Under the pieces are notes generated by a model. It searched no databases. It had not been told where the DNA came from and saw only the letters and a list, made by a program, of their open reading frames with translations. Shown here piece after piece: positions 20,841 through 33,500 of a stretch of 64,000 bases of DNA. Origin of the DNA: Leucogyrophana mollusca (lineage: Eukaryota; Basidiomycota; Agaricomycetes; Boletales); NCBI GenBank assembly GCA_021014945.1, contig MU266422.1, forward strand, positions 34,300 to 98,299, written 5' to 3'. The translations under genes were made by a program, and so were the position numbers. Within the stretch, counting starts at the first letter, position 1. Every line of letters begins with the position of its first letter.

Positions 20841-22272
20841 TGGTATGGTATCCTTAAATGTGAATGCTCGATGCTAATACATCTTGTGCAGAGACCGATT
20901 CTTCTTCAAGGTGATCCCTACCTCAATATACGATATCACAGTAGACTCATGCCTCAACCGGCTTTCTCATCGCGCTCATACAGGCCACGAACGATCTCTC
21001 ACCCAGATCAAATTTAATGCAGAGGGAGATCTCCTGTTCTCTTGCTCGAAAGACCACGTCATCAACGTTTGGTTCTCACATAATGGCGAGCGGCTAGGAA
21101 CGTATGATGGACACAATGGGACGGTGTGGACGATAGATGTTGATTGTGAGCATCACTTCCACCTTCGTGAAACTATCGCATAGACTTATGCCCCCAAAGC
21201 CCAGTCAAAATACCTCGTCTCCGGCTCGGCAGACAACACGCTTCGTCTGTGGGCTGTATCAACCGGCAAATGTCTGTTTACCTGGGAGTTCCCGACCGCC
21301 GTAAAGCGGGTTGCGTTCAGTGATGACGACGAGCAGGTGGTATGCATTACGGAGCAACGCATGGGCCATCAAGGCGCTATCAGAGTCTTCAAAATAAACG
21401 GAGATGGTGATGGAACCAACCGTGAGCTGGGCTTAGTGCTTTTAGCAAAGCCGTTCCTTGACCATATTGTTTTACATCTTTCAAGAGTCCGAAGACCCTC
21501 TGTACATGTTCCATCCCATCGGCTCTAAGGCGACCGTCTGCGCCTTCTCGTACACTCCAAACGTCATAATCACTGGACACGAATCTGGCAAAGTTGCCTT
21601 GTTTGATGTTAGTACCGGGAACGAGATTTTGAACAACGAGCGCGCGCACATGGATGTAGTCACTGATCTGCAATTGAGCGCCGATGCATCATATTTCCTA
21701 ACAAGCAGTAAAGACAAGACTGCGCGGGTGCGTCTCCTTCCTTTGGCCACGATCCGGGCTCTCATCTATTGCACTATCGACCTCAGTTACATGACACCAA
21801 GACTTTGAAAGTCCTCAAAACGTTCTCCACGGAGACGCCGTTGAATAGTGCAGCGCTATCACCTAACCGACCATATGTACGGTGACACTGTCACGCCTCA
21901 TGATTGTCCTACTCACTCGTAGTTTTCCCCTGAAGGTTCTCCTTGGTGGTGGCCAAGAAGCCATGCAAGTCACGACGACTTCGCTGCGGCAAGGCAAGTT
22001 CGAAACACGATTCTGGCACAAGGTATTTGAAGAAGAAGTCGGGCGAGTGAAGGGTCACTTCGGGCCTATTAACACGTACGTCCGAATGTCTTTTATATCA
22101 TCTTCTACAATAACAGACTTGCTGACTTGCATCACGCAACTGCAGAATCGCCGTACACCCCGCGGGTACTTCATATGCCTCAGGTGGTGAGGATGGGTTT
22201 GTGCGCGTCCACCACTTCGACGACACGTACTTCAGGGCAAAACCATACGGTGATATGGAGATTGAGGACTAG
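20841..22272 (+). CDS. eukaryotic translation initiation factor 3 subunit I (TIF34-type)
   Basis: WD40 repeat protein. The coding sequence starts with an exon consisting only of ATG (20841-20843), followed by a GTATGG donor. Exon 2 (20892-20910) reads RPILLQ. Exon 3, from 20984, gives [20 protein letters not shown] and [20 protein letters not shown]. Later exons give [77 protein letters not shown] and a last blade with [20 protein letters not shown] followed by HHFDDTYF. These are the diagnostic blades of eIF3i. It is part of the eIF3 complex that scaffolds 43S pre-initiation complexes. Stop TAG at 22270-22272. Intron phases are consistent at the joins checked. No better upstream start is seen. 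Confidence 0.92.
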
Positions 22273-22783
22273 TGGATACTTACCTGGCTGATTTGCTCAT
22301 AGTCGTTCACGTCTCGGGTGATTCGCGTCTCGCGTCGAATGAACGATTTTAACTGGCATATTGACGGAATGAAATACGCTGGCATGAGAATCGAGGAATA
22401 CGATGTGATCCCCAAGCTGTTCACCTGACCTTTTCGCAGGAGAATCACCTCATGGGCGCTCTACGCACGGGTTCGGTATTCCTATCTTGAACTTGCTCAA
22501 GTATTTTTTGACCCTGTCATATATTACTGACGTATTCAGCCTCATGAACTTCCAAGTCAAGACGTTGGGTAAGGTCAGAAGATACATTTGTATATACAAT
22601 AAGAGTACACATGGGATGGTAGGAGGGTAATTATGCATGGCCGGAAGCGTCTACTTACTCTATGATGAAGGTAGGGGAAAGAAATATGCTGCTAATATGC
22701 ATGAGAATCATAAGCAGGGACGCAATGGGAATCATGGCTATAGCCAGTGGAAGAAATGGTAAAGCTCTGGGGAAACAACGAAC
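22273..22783. other. convergent intergenic spacer
   Basis: 3' space between eIF3i (+) and the HAD phosphatase (-). Short chance frames only; no gene or RNA supported. Confidence 0.5.
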
Positions 22784-23960
22784 TCAGAGCGTCACCGTGA
22801 ACTTCAGCCTCCCGTCCTCACAAGGCTCGCACTTGACACGCTCCATGTTGTCCACGAGGTAATGTGCGCCCGCATTCTCGATTTTGCTGCGCTCGTGGCT
22901 CGTGCAGAGAGCGATGACGGTCGCACCACTGGCGACACCAGCGCGAATGCCACTGGGTGAATCTTCGAAGACGACACACTTCTTGGCATCATACCCGAGT
23001 TCTTTGGCAGCAAGGAGGAATGGGTCGGGCGCGGGCTTGCCGGCCTTGAGGCGTTTATCGTCGGCGGTAATGGTAATTTTAGGAGGAGTGATACCAACAC
23101 GAGTCATGCAGCCGTATGCTATGAGATAACAAGGGTCAGCTTTGAGGCGACAACGAGATTACCCGGGAAGGACTGACCATAAGTTTTAGCACCTGAAGTG
23201 GCTACGGCGTATTTGCCCTCAGGAATAGACTCCATCATGCGCTTTACACCAGGCAGGATCCTGACGGAGCGGTCAACACCGGCCGCCTCAATTTGCCAAG
23301 CCTCCAGACGGTGCTTCTCCTTCAACTTTTGGTCCGCCTCAAACATAAGAATATCCTCCTGGTCTTCCTCCATGATGAGGCTGTCGAATTGCGGGCCCTG
23401 GCCATACACGCTGGCCTCCGGCACAGCTGACATAGTGAGCATGCTGTTAAGCCTGCTTGCGAACGATGGGCGGCGAGAGCCGGCAGCAGCGAACGAGGAT
23501 GCACGTGAGCTTGGCGCGGAGCTCCCAGGGGACATGACCAAGTCGGGCGTCGCATAGCCAGAGCCGATAGGTGTGTGAGCGAAGGGTGAATCGATAGGTG
23601 AGTTTAGCTGCGAGCCGGGACCGTGCGTGTTGTACGCGTCTGCGAAGAAGAGAATACTCTCTTCGAATGCTTGGACCTCGTCGTCCATCTCATGTGCCTT
23701 GATATGAGGCTTGAAGGCAGCGAGATTGTCGACGGCGCGTTTTCCGTGAGTTGCGGCGATCACGTAGGCTGGGTCTTGACCGATATCTTTGGCAACTTTA
23801 CCCCAGGCAGCCTCGACGGCGGCGATAGAGTCGGTGAGCGTGCCATCCTGTCAACACACTGAAAGAGTTAGATTTGGCGACCCAGAAGACAGACATCACA
23901 CACCATGTCAAAGAGGACGGCGTCGGCATAGAAAGTGTGAACGCTGGTTGAAGACGACAT
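22784..23960 (-). CDS. HAD-family sugar/glycerol phosphatase (Gpp/Dog type)
   Basis: Three exons (23960-23904, 23847-23178, 23118-22784) join in phase to 353 residues. HAD motif I is VLFDMDGTLTDS and is split by the first intron after FDM. Motif II sits in KYAVATSGAKTY. Motif III is the Lys in LKAGKPAPDPF, and motif IV is VVFEDSPSGIRAG. These match yeast DL-glycerol-3-phosphatase / 2-deoxyglucose-6-phosphatase relatives. About 90 Ser/Pro-rich residues (SQLNSPIDSPFAHTPIGSGY onward) are inserted in the cap region between motifs I and II; the family's usual length is about 240-250 residues. The substrate is not decidable from sequence. Cytosolic, with no targeting signal. Confidence 0.85.
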
Positions 23961-26900
23961 TTTGCGTGTATGTGTCGTGAAGATGCTAGTGTACGAGGCT
24001 ATCTCGTGTAGAATGCGAACGAAGCTGTGAAGCTGGGTATTGCTGGAGGAAGACGAGGAAGGTACGCTGGCTTATATACATTTCAGCTATCCGTGAACTC
24101 CGTGACGTCAAGGGGCACAAAAAAAATTGGCTGGTGAAAATCCAGTTGTGGAGCGCTATTGACAAAGACATCGAAGTCTGTTACGCGGGCAGTGGAACGT
24201 TCCTCACACCCAATTCATTGATAAGTTCCAAACAGCCTTCGCATCTTTTCGCATGCCGGTAACTCACTCCACAAACAGACAGGCGCGCGAATAGAGGGCA
24301 CGCCAAACGTTGACGAGAAGACAACAATTCAAATATACATATGAACTTGTATACCTGCCTAATTGGGAGGAGGAGTGGTGATATTTCGACCATCGATGAA
24401 GGTGCTGAGATATAAAAGGCAGTTCCGGCATGCCGACCAATCATCTGTTCCGAACGGCATGGCTCCGAGGGTACGGATTTATCGCCCTGCTCCGCTCGGA
24501 CGCTCCACCAACGCGCTCAAGCGTCACGGCATTCGCGGCCAGGGTTATCTACCTGCCGGTTTCATCTCGAAGCAACGGGATTGGCATTCAGCACCAGGAT
24601 CTTCAAAGGCTCCAACCCGCTTTTTTTTCTGAAGCGGTTTTCGAAGGCAGCCACGCACCGGCTGCGCACTGAGTTGCGGGAAGGCGTCGGTGCGTCAGTG
24701 TGATCGCAGGACGTAATCCCTCTTCCAAAATTGCCCAGGGCCCAAGGCGGTGCACCTCCGCGAAGTCTATCTCTCTTGGGATCTCCCTATTTCCGTGTGT
24801 AAATTTCATGAGTCAGAGTTGGCTTATCGGGGGGCCTCATATATTTGGACTCTTATCACGCCTCCACAGGGCACGCAATCTGCTCGCTCCTCAACAATGC
24901 ACAGTGGCGAAGAGCTTCCCTCGTCATCCACTTTATGCACCGGCATAATTCCATTTAGTGTTCTCCTTTGGTCTGAATCCCCGCGCGATCCACCTTTGGA
25001 TTTGACTGCTTGAAAATCAGAAAAAGCAGAAGTCGAACACAGCATAGCCTTTCATTTTGATCACCAGTTCGTGTGCCACGTCGCTCCACGCCGCATGCCC
25101 GAAATGTGCGGCGCTCACGCTTTTGATATTGTACACATGCGTATCGTGCTTTGGGGGGACCTCTTTCCTACTACACCTGTGGGAGCGCACTTACGACAAC
25201 CACACCCTTGATCAGCCTTTCAGCTACTTCCTAGGCGCCCCTGGGAGCTTGTCCATGAAATGCCCTCCCTTATGCATCGGTCATCACGTACGACACACAC
25301 ACTCGCACATGGCCATGTCGGCTTCATATCCCCGATTGTGTTCATCTTTCAGCCCTAAATCAGTGCCCTAGTTCGAACGTGCCCGCCGCCAATAAGCGGT
25401 ACAGATTGGGACTTGAGTGCATGATAGAAAACACCTGAAAACACCCGACCAGATATCAGTGCCCCAGTTCCAAGATATCTAAAAGCGACTAGTACCTTGT
25501 CGAGGTAAACAGCCAAATGGTCCAAATGCGTGAAATGGGTCTCAATATTGAACCCCCCCAGGAGAATAAGTACATAGATGGGGTTCGGCGGAGGAGCATG
25601 GTGCGCGAAATCAGCGCATTTCCACCGGCTGATTCGTCCGCAGAGCTCCACATCCGCACACGAAGAGATTGAACAACGTTCGGTGGAGCGCTGCCCCTGT
25701 GTGCTGTGGAGTGATAACACGAGACGTCAGAAGAAACAGCAGATAGAGAAAATCTCCGACCATGGGTTCGGGATGTCCCTGGAAGGAAAAGCAGGGCATC
25801 TCTTCCGACAGTGACGTGACCTGGTAGATGAACGGAGGGACTTGAAAAAGCGCTCAAGGCGAGCTCATCGGGTGTTTTCCGCGATATTCGCACCTTCAGA
25901 AGGCACCCTTGAGGTGAAGAAGCGAACCCTGAGAGGCACGCTCCTGTGCGAAGTCTGACCTAGCGCCAGCACATCGCTCAGAATAAGCGGCGCCCGGAGC
26001 GAGGGTGCTCTTAACATTGGCCGCCTCCACCAAGAAACAATTGTGCCCGTCAGCAAAACCTGGAGCAGGACCCTGGGACCATCAGAGAGAGAGGGGGCAG
26101 CATTCGGAAAGCCAACCCTCTCCCTCTGCTCAGCTTTACATAGAAAATCTTGCATGACAATGCCTGTATTCATGCAGCGGGGATGTAGGGCGATATCGCC
26201 GCCTTATTCGTGTCAAGAGAACCATAGGGATAAATATGTGGAGGCCGTCATCGATGGCGCCAGAAAAAAAGTGCTCGAAGCAGACTGGGGTTGTTCTCAG
26301 TGGTGAAATGCTCACGAATGTTCGCCGTATTCATCCGGCATTCTTGGCCAGCCGCCTCGCCTTCTATGATCCTATCGTCAGACACTCCGCGCCGTTCGCT
26401 TATCCCAAGATAACGCTCGCTGAAACGGTTTGCGTCCACTTTTGAACACAACAAAAACAAGGATGATTGACGGAGGCGAGAATCAGTTTGATGTGCTTGA
26501 AATGGGGCAGTCGAATATCAGGTAGAGCGCTGTCTGCGCTCAGAGGCGCCAAGTTACAGTATCCTCCGAACAGTCCGCATATCATATTGTTGTTGAGGGG
26601 AACGCCATCTTGGGACAGGAACGTTTACCTGAAACGAAAGAGTGTTGTCAAACGCCTGTTGAAGCCGAAATTAGACAAGAACGACGAGGGAGCACAAGAA
26701 GTTGAATGGGTGATTTTTACACACAAGGCTATGATATGTAGAAGACCCCCTTGCAAAATCGCGCACCCAGACGGCTCTGCGGCGGAAAATTCAGCCCAGG
26801 ACAAGAGGTGGTCCGACCCGAGGTGAACGGTTTACAGAAGAAAGCTATGAGAGCATCCACGCTGAGCACGGGTCCATTTATGGTGACAGTAGTTGCGTCG

Positions 26901-28594
26901 ACTTATGCGGATCTCGAAGCCCGCCTGAATCTCGAAGGCGAATGCCAGGCCGAGGGGTAAATCGATCTCCGCTGTTATGCAGGATATCACTGCCGCAGAC
27001 ACGGTTAACCTCCTATCAGTCCACGCCAGCAGCCCATCACAGCTCTGTTGGTGGTCACGTCGTGTAAGTGGCCACAGCCGTCAGGCGGTCCAGGTTTGAG
27101 CAGGTGTAGTGTGATGGGAAGTGTTGTTTGTTGGTGTTATATTTTGAAGTCGCTGTACAACATGCCCAAATAAACAGCACCCTCCCCTGCCAGTAAGTAC
27201 AGTCCTGTCACTCATGAGCTGGATGAGCGGTGATTATTCAGACTCTGTCACTGATACTTCTTATTCGAGAGGTGTGCATACGTTCTCGCCCTATTTTTCA
27301 ACTACTCAAATATTACTTCGTCGCCGGCTAAGGACCGCTGTTAGCGTCAAAGTCTACCATAGCCTCAGGGAAATGGCAAGCAAATAGCATTTCTAAACGG
27401 TATTCATCAAAAGTGCGGCGATAAAGTTATTGAACCATGCGGCTCGCGGATCAAGATCCATACAGAGGATATTTACTATCCCGTTCATACTTCTCATCAT
27501 TTAAGTTGGAAGCTGTTCACACCCAGGCACCCTCTTCTACCCCTTGGCACTTGACAGACCCAAGCCCACAGAGCTAATTGCGATTTTAGAGAGAGGGGGA
27601 GTCACGAGAGGTTCAGGTTACCCAAGGCAGGTGCTTCCTATTCTATAGTTGTCTCGCGGATCGCGCTGATGGCTTTTTGTGCAGCCAGACCTCGCCTTTA
27701 TGGCGTGGGGTTCATAGAAGGAAGGGGACTCAGGTCTTAATGATTAGAGACCGTCGTAGCTGCTTGGTTGCGCTCCTTTCTTTTGGCCCTGGGGTGCCCG
27801 TGTACGCCTTGCTAAAGCCCTGATAGCAAAGCGGCTTTCCCCCTGCTACATTGATTATCCGCGGTTTGACTTTGACATACGGTGAACCAGAACCGCACGT
27901 TCAATGGATGTAGCCCAAGAGTTTGGGTCCCCAGCCGCACTGACTGACTGGCATTGTTTTGTGTACCAGTGCTCCATTCGTCGCCCCGCTATGCAAGTGA
28001 GCATATTCCTGAAATCCATCTCCGAGTCGATTCGATAACAGACTGTCATTCACATGGCGACGCTCAGTTTCAGTCGACTTGTGACCTAAAGTTTAAGAAA
28101 CGCTTCTCCATCGCTCCCACACCCAACGCTGGGCGGCATCCTCGAGTTTGTGCTATTGACTGGTCTGCTGCTGGAGAAAGACATCAGGGCTAGCTTTGGC
28201 GTGAATCCGAAACAGTCTTACCGTCACAACTCATGATAAGATTCTGCAAGACCTTCCAAAGGCGGATCACATATGTCATTCTGGTAAAATCCACATGTAA
28301 GGCCGTACTTTATAATGAACTGTGACGGCCTTCCTTGCGCATGATGACACGGGTGCTCGAGTTATTCTCGAAAACACTACCAAAACTAGGCTCTGCGTTT
28401 GGGTGGAGCGAGTCGCGACCCGTGGACCACGGGTGGTGCGAGTAGGCTGTACCGATGGCGTAAAGAAGGCTCTGAGTCTCGCCGGACCCTATTCACAATC
28501 CTTTTAACACCATGTCCTGCACAGTTTGGAGCTGTTCTCCACATAGGCTGATCGAAACGCTTTCTTATCTTTAGGTACCCAACGACTTTGAAGC
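23961..28594. other. 4.6-kb gene-poor region
   Basis: No coding region can be supported. A canonical TATAAAA sits at 24411-24417 (+), but only short unrecognised frames follow. Frames on the minus strand between 25.3 and 26.5 kb contain hydrophobic and Trp-rich patches broken by stops, compatible with a decayed membrane-protein gene. The segment 27.0-27.4 kb has a possible LTR-like look (start TGTTGG, GC-rich dyad CCCATCAC/GTGATGGG) but no target duplication was found. Confidence 0.4.
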
Positions 28595-29864
28595 ATGTCC
28601 AGTCTCAACTGCTCGGATCTCCCGAATCCGTTCACCGCAATGGCCTTTCTGTCGCCCAGGATAGCTTACCAGGAACAGGTTTCAAGCTATATCTTGGTGG
28701 GTACGGCGGGGGTGAGTGTTTCCTTCGAACTACTCAGTGGCTTATCTGAAGTCTGCTGCCCGAATGAAGGCGATGGTCTGGGATATTCTCTCCAATGTGC
28801 ATAATGACTACAGGCTCTTGTTTGAGTCCAGAGTAGGACTCCCGACTGTCGCATACTTTGTGTCGAGGTGAGCCCAGAGTTCTTGGTTATCAACAGTCTC
28901 AGGATCTTGCGCTCGCACTCATACTTTGTATGTATCCTAGAGTCGCAGCGCTCTTCTTTGTCCTAATCAGCACCATCTTCGACTGTGAGTGTCCCTCGCG
29001 AGCTCATTCCACACATTAAAGCTGCTTCTGAATAGCTGCTCCGGTGGGGCACTGTTCGGCTTTTCAAAAGGCTGTCAACATCTCTTTCCCTGTTGCTGCA
29101 TCAGCCACCTCCCTTTTGTTCTTCTTCCGCGTGCGCGCAGTCTATTCCGGCAACAATCTCATAACACTACTGTTCTTCTGCCTCTGGCTCAGTGTCCTTG
29201 GCGGATCGTTAGTCCTCATCGATGCAGTCACAGCTACTACCATTGGACCAACAAATTACTGCATTGATGATGAGATCAAATTGTCCGCTGGCGCAGCTGC
29301 CATCACCCCACTCATTCACGATACCCTTGTTTTCGTGGCTATTTCGTGGCGTCTGTCCATGATATCTTACGTGGAAGATAATCCCAAAACACGCGCGAAG
29401 GCCTTCTTGTACGGCAAATACCTCCCGGCATTCTCGAGAACTCTCCTTCGTGACGGCCAGCTGTACTACCTGTGCGAACATACTGTCCTTCGGTCCCTCT
29501 AATTATGCCACAGACTGACTTCTATCAATCTAGGATCACCGTGGGTAGTAACCTTCTGACGGTTGTGATGATATACATGTCCGCCGTTCCAGTGCCTTAC
29601 CGTACGATGTTCCCCGTTCCAAACGTCATGTTAACGAATGCAATGGCTTGTCACGTCTTCCGCAGTACCAAGCTAGGTGTTATAACGGAAGACGGGACAG
29701 CTTTTGGGGATACTCAGGATTTACTCCCACTGACGTTTCGCCGTGGCGAGCGCAATGACGTCGATTCGAGAATCATCGTCGGCCCCCCCAAGGTTGCTCA
29801 TTGCGCAAGAGACACCTCACCAGAAACGCCCTGTCACAATCCAAAGCACGATTTCCCTGTATAA
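28595..29864 (+). CDS. DUF6533-type multi-pass membrane protein
   Basis: Exons begin MSSLNCSDLPNPFTAM.. and, after short introns, give DYRLLFESRVGLPTVAYFVS, RVAALFFVLISTIFD, then a long exon: SATSLLFFFRVRAVYSGNNL, ITLLFFCLWLSVLGGSLVLI, SAGAAAITPLIHDTLVFVAI, SWRLSMISYVE and FLYGKYLPAFSRTLLRDGQL. A final part has NLLTVVMIYMSAVPVPYRTM and NVMLTNAMACHVFRSTKLGV. The order (RVRAVY loop, NDTLVF-like helix, LLRDGQLYYL, AMACHVFR) is typical of the large agaricomycete DUF6533-like family with about seven helices. The function is unknown. The N-terminal exon boundaries are approximate. Confidence 0.72.
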
Positions 29865-30576
29865 TATCATGCGCCCTTACTGGGGTCTACCTCGTAGCAT
29901 TTGTTGTTGAGCCAAAGAGCGTCTTGTTCTCCATTGGCGACGATCCCAATGACCGAATGACCATTATAGCCGTTAGCTTGCACTCCCATGGTACAGTGTC
30001 CTTCGAAGCTTCTAAGCCAGAATAGACTGGTGTCCAGCAAAATGTGGCGGGGGCGCAGCGGTTCTCGTCCCTTCCGACGACTCGAAGTGAACGGTGCTTT
30101 GACAACGACACGGCCAGCGGAATATCGCACTTACAGTCATCAAGAAGCTTCAATTATGGAGATATACGATACTCGTTCAATGGTACCTATACTATTTTGA
30201 CGGGTGAGGGCTTATCATATTCGTGCATGGTACTCGTACCCAGGGCATAAACCTACGTGCAACGTGAGAGACCTCGTATGACAGAACAAGTGAAGAGGAA
30301 AGGAATTGAAAAAAAAAAGGAATCAACACACGAAATATGTGCATGGCCAGCCAATACAAGAGCGTAGCCAAAAGGATCGAAATAATGTTAACGACAGGAG
30401 GTATTCGGATGAGTCCATATTCGAGAGGCGTGCCAGTGGATATCATGCACATTGGCCGGGAAATAAAGGCAAGTATACACCTCGAAGAAAGTTCTAGCCA
30501 GGAGTCAGCAGTTTGACGCAGCGATATAACATCGAGATGCTCACTTGAAACAAAAAGAAACTGCAAAAAACCTCGC
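29865..30576. other. convergent intergenic spacer
   Basis: 3' space shared by the DUF6533 gene (+) and the Ser-rich gene (-). Frames here lack recognisable content. Confidence 0.45.
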
Positions 30577-33500
30577 CTATGCGAAGATCTCCGTGACGGT
30601 GCGCCGCCGTTCTCGTCTCTGAGAGGGCAGCGTTATCGTGTGAGATTGTGATCCACCACCATCCCCCTCTCTGTCCTCCAGCGCCCCGTCAAAGGATGCA
30701 CGCGCAGCTCGAACACCAATCGTCCGTCGCCTGGTATCTCTCTCTGTCTCTGATCCAGAAAGTGGCGAGCGAATTTGACTAGTGATGACCGGTGCAGAGG
30801 CGGAAGGCGCCAACTCATCTTCCTCAGCAGCTGACGACGTCGAGGACGTTACCCGTCTCCGCGCTTCATCTCGAAAGTGTTGCTGGTGCAGCCCGCTGAG
30901 TGCAGACATAGACTCTCCGGTGGGGCGCGAGAATGTCACGCTCGTCCGTGCAGACTCGCCAGAATCCGTGCGCAGGAGGGGAAATGTAGAGGTCTGTGGT
31001 GAGTTGGTGACGGTGTGCGCGGTCACGGCGGTGGTGGGGTTGGGCGTGGAAAGGGGGAAGGGTGCATTTTGAGCTCGAACGGTGGAGATGGAAGCGATCG
31101 ATACTTTGCGGCGGTTACCCTTATCGAGGAGTGTACTGCTCGCCCTGCGAAGAAGCGACTCGGAAGGAAGAGTGGGTAGAGGAGGGGGGATGGCCAGCGA
31201 GGGCATCGATCTCTGCTGGGTATTACGCGAAGCTGGTGTGGGAGATGGTTCATACTCGACTGAGAGATCGAGGACATCAGAAGGAGTGTTGTGTGCTGCC
31301 AGAGCATGGGAGGTCATCTGCTGCTCTCGCTGTTCCCGAGGGGTGAATAGCCGTCGAGTAGCCGAAAGGAGAGGCATTGTATTGTTCCTCGAAGGCAGTG
31401 CGCGCTCTTGGTCGAGATCCCGGTCACGAGACGATGGTGGGCGAGCGGCAAGCACCCCATCGGCGCGACCAGACAGCCTCCTTGAGACGTCTGCGCCATT
31501 ACTATTTGTCGATGGCTCCCAGCTCCTCCTTGACTCCACACTCCTCCTGCCATCTTGACTCCTTCGACTGCCACTCCTTTCGACGCCCACCTCCGGAGTA
31601 AGTCTCCTCGTCGCCTCATCATCCAGACTCACGCTCCTCAGATGCTGCTGTGCCCCATCACCTGCCGCTGCTGCCGTCTCCTTCAACACCTTTCCAACAC
31701 CAAGCAAGAACCCGGTGAGTGATCGTACGACCTCATCGCTCACCCGCAAGCTCTCCCTATACTCCCCACCAACCCTCCGCCATACCTCACCAGGATCCTG
31801 ACCCACCCCATCCTCTTCATCTGCTACCTCAGCGTCAATCTGTTCTTCCAAGGCCCGATTCGTGCCCGCCCTGAGCAGCGAGTTCAGTTTGTCGGATGCG
31901 TGCACAATGGTCTCCGCCTGGCGAAACAGTTCCGGGACAGTCGCCGATGCACCAGGGAGGCGGGAAAGGTTTGACTCCAACATGGAGAGGGACTCCAGCA
32001 TTAATCGTGTGTGTTCGGAAGCCTGCTGCTGTGCATTGACCTGTGTTGACGAACCATTGCCAAGCGGTGTCAACGAGGTATGTCGCCGAGCCACGATCCC
32101 GTTGCGTGAGCCGCCCGGAGGTGTGGGCGCTGCAGGTGGCTGTAACTGCTGCACCGAAAGTGGGCGCACATTTGACGCCGCTCCCGATGATGGTCTCTCC
32201 CTCTCCACTGCAGTATATGCCCCCCTCCTCGAACGTAGTGAAAATGCACTTCCCCTCCCACTGCCGTCCTCGCCATGATAAAACTCTGCCATGGAGGTTG
32301 CAGGCCTTGCAGAAGCAACTCGACCGCTTCCCCTCCCCCCATCCATCAACGCAGGCGAGGCCCTTGGCGGATCAGAGTTGAGATGTGATCTCGGAGGACC
32401 CACGCCCTCGCTAATCCGGGAACTCGTTCTATTGCGCTCCTCAACACCTACCCTCTCATCTTCTTGCCATTCCACGGCTTCCCTTGTGCTTGACCCCGTG
32501 GCGGTCGACCTAGTGCGGCGTACAGACACAGAAGGGTCGTTTGCCTGTCCAAAAACGTCGTCCCCACCATTGCTCCTCATGCCAATTCCTGCCGCACGCA
32601 GCCCCTCGCCCACGAGGCTTCGGCCAGCGCCAAGATGGCTCTCTGCGCTCCCGCCGCGCTGCGTTTGTCTTCGCCCAACTTCGGGTTGATCCACGCTGCC
32701 CGTAGGTATGTCATCAGAGAGCCAACGTGTTTGGTGCCGCCTTGTGAGTTCACGAACGGTGGACGAACGATTTGGACGCGGACCACGAGGGGAAGTTTGC
32801 GGGTTGGGTGCATTGGCGTTGGTGTTATTTGAAAAAGAACCAGATCGTGGAGACGTAGTCCTATTCGCGGGGTACCCACCACTGTCTCGATGCGAGGTGC
32901 GGTGCGGTGTCATCGGCTCAATAGATGCCTGTTCAGAGATACAATTATCGATGAAAAAGATACCCTGAGCCTATCGTTGGTGTACTCACCCTCCCATCTA
33001 AGCTCCGTCTGTCTCTCTCCCTAAACTCTCTTGGAAGCGGCTGCCTTGATCTCCGACTACCACTACCAGTAGGACTTCTGCGAGAAGACGCAACAGCGGC
33101 CAGCGCTGCACTAGTTACGTCATTCGTAGCATATCTAGTACTATCATCGAGGGGTGCAGACATCGTACTTGCCATGGAGACCCTCTTCCGCGGAGTGCGT
33201 GAGGGGCCTGGTGATGGCTGCCGTGCTTTCGCCGGCGAACTAGGTGCGGATATATGACGTTGTCGGGCGCGCGATGCAGAGATGGAGGATGGCGGGGTAG
33301 TGGAAAGTTCCGGGGATGAGGAGCCATATGAATTTGAGTGCGAGCCTGAACGCGAGGTTGAAGCCATTCGTTGACTCTCCCGTTCAGTTTCGGAGCCAGA
33401 AAGTGTGCCGTCGTATTGGCGTGTGAGGGGTACAGAATGCGAGTGCGAATGGGCCGAAAGGCGGGAGGAAGATGCTGCGGAAGAAGAAGAAGATGATGAA

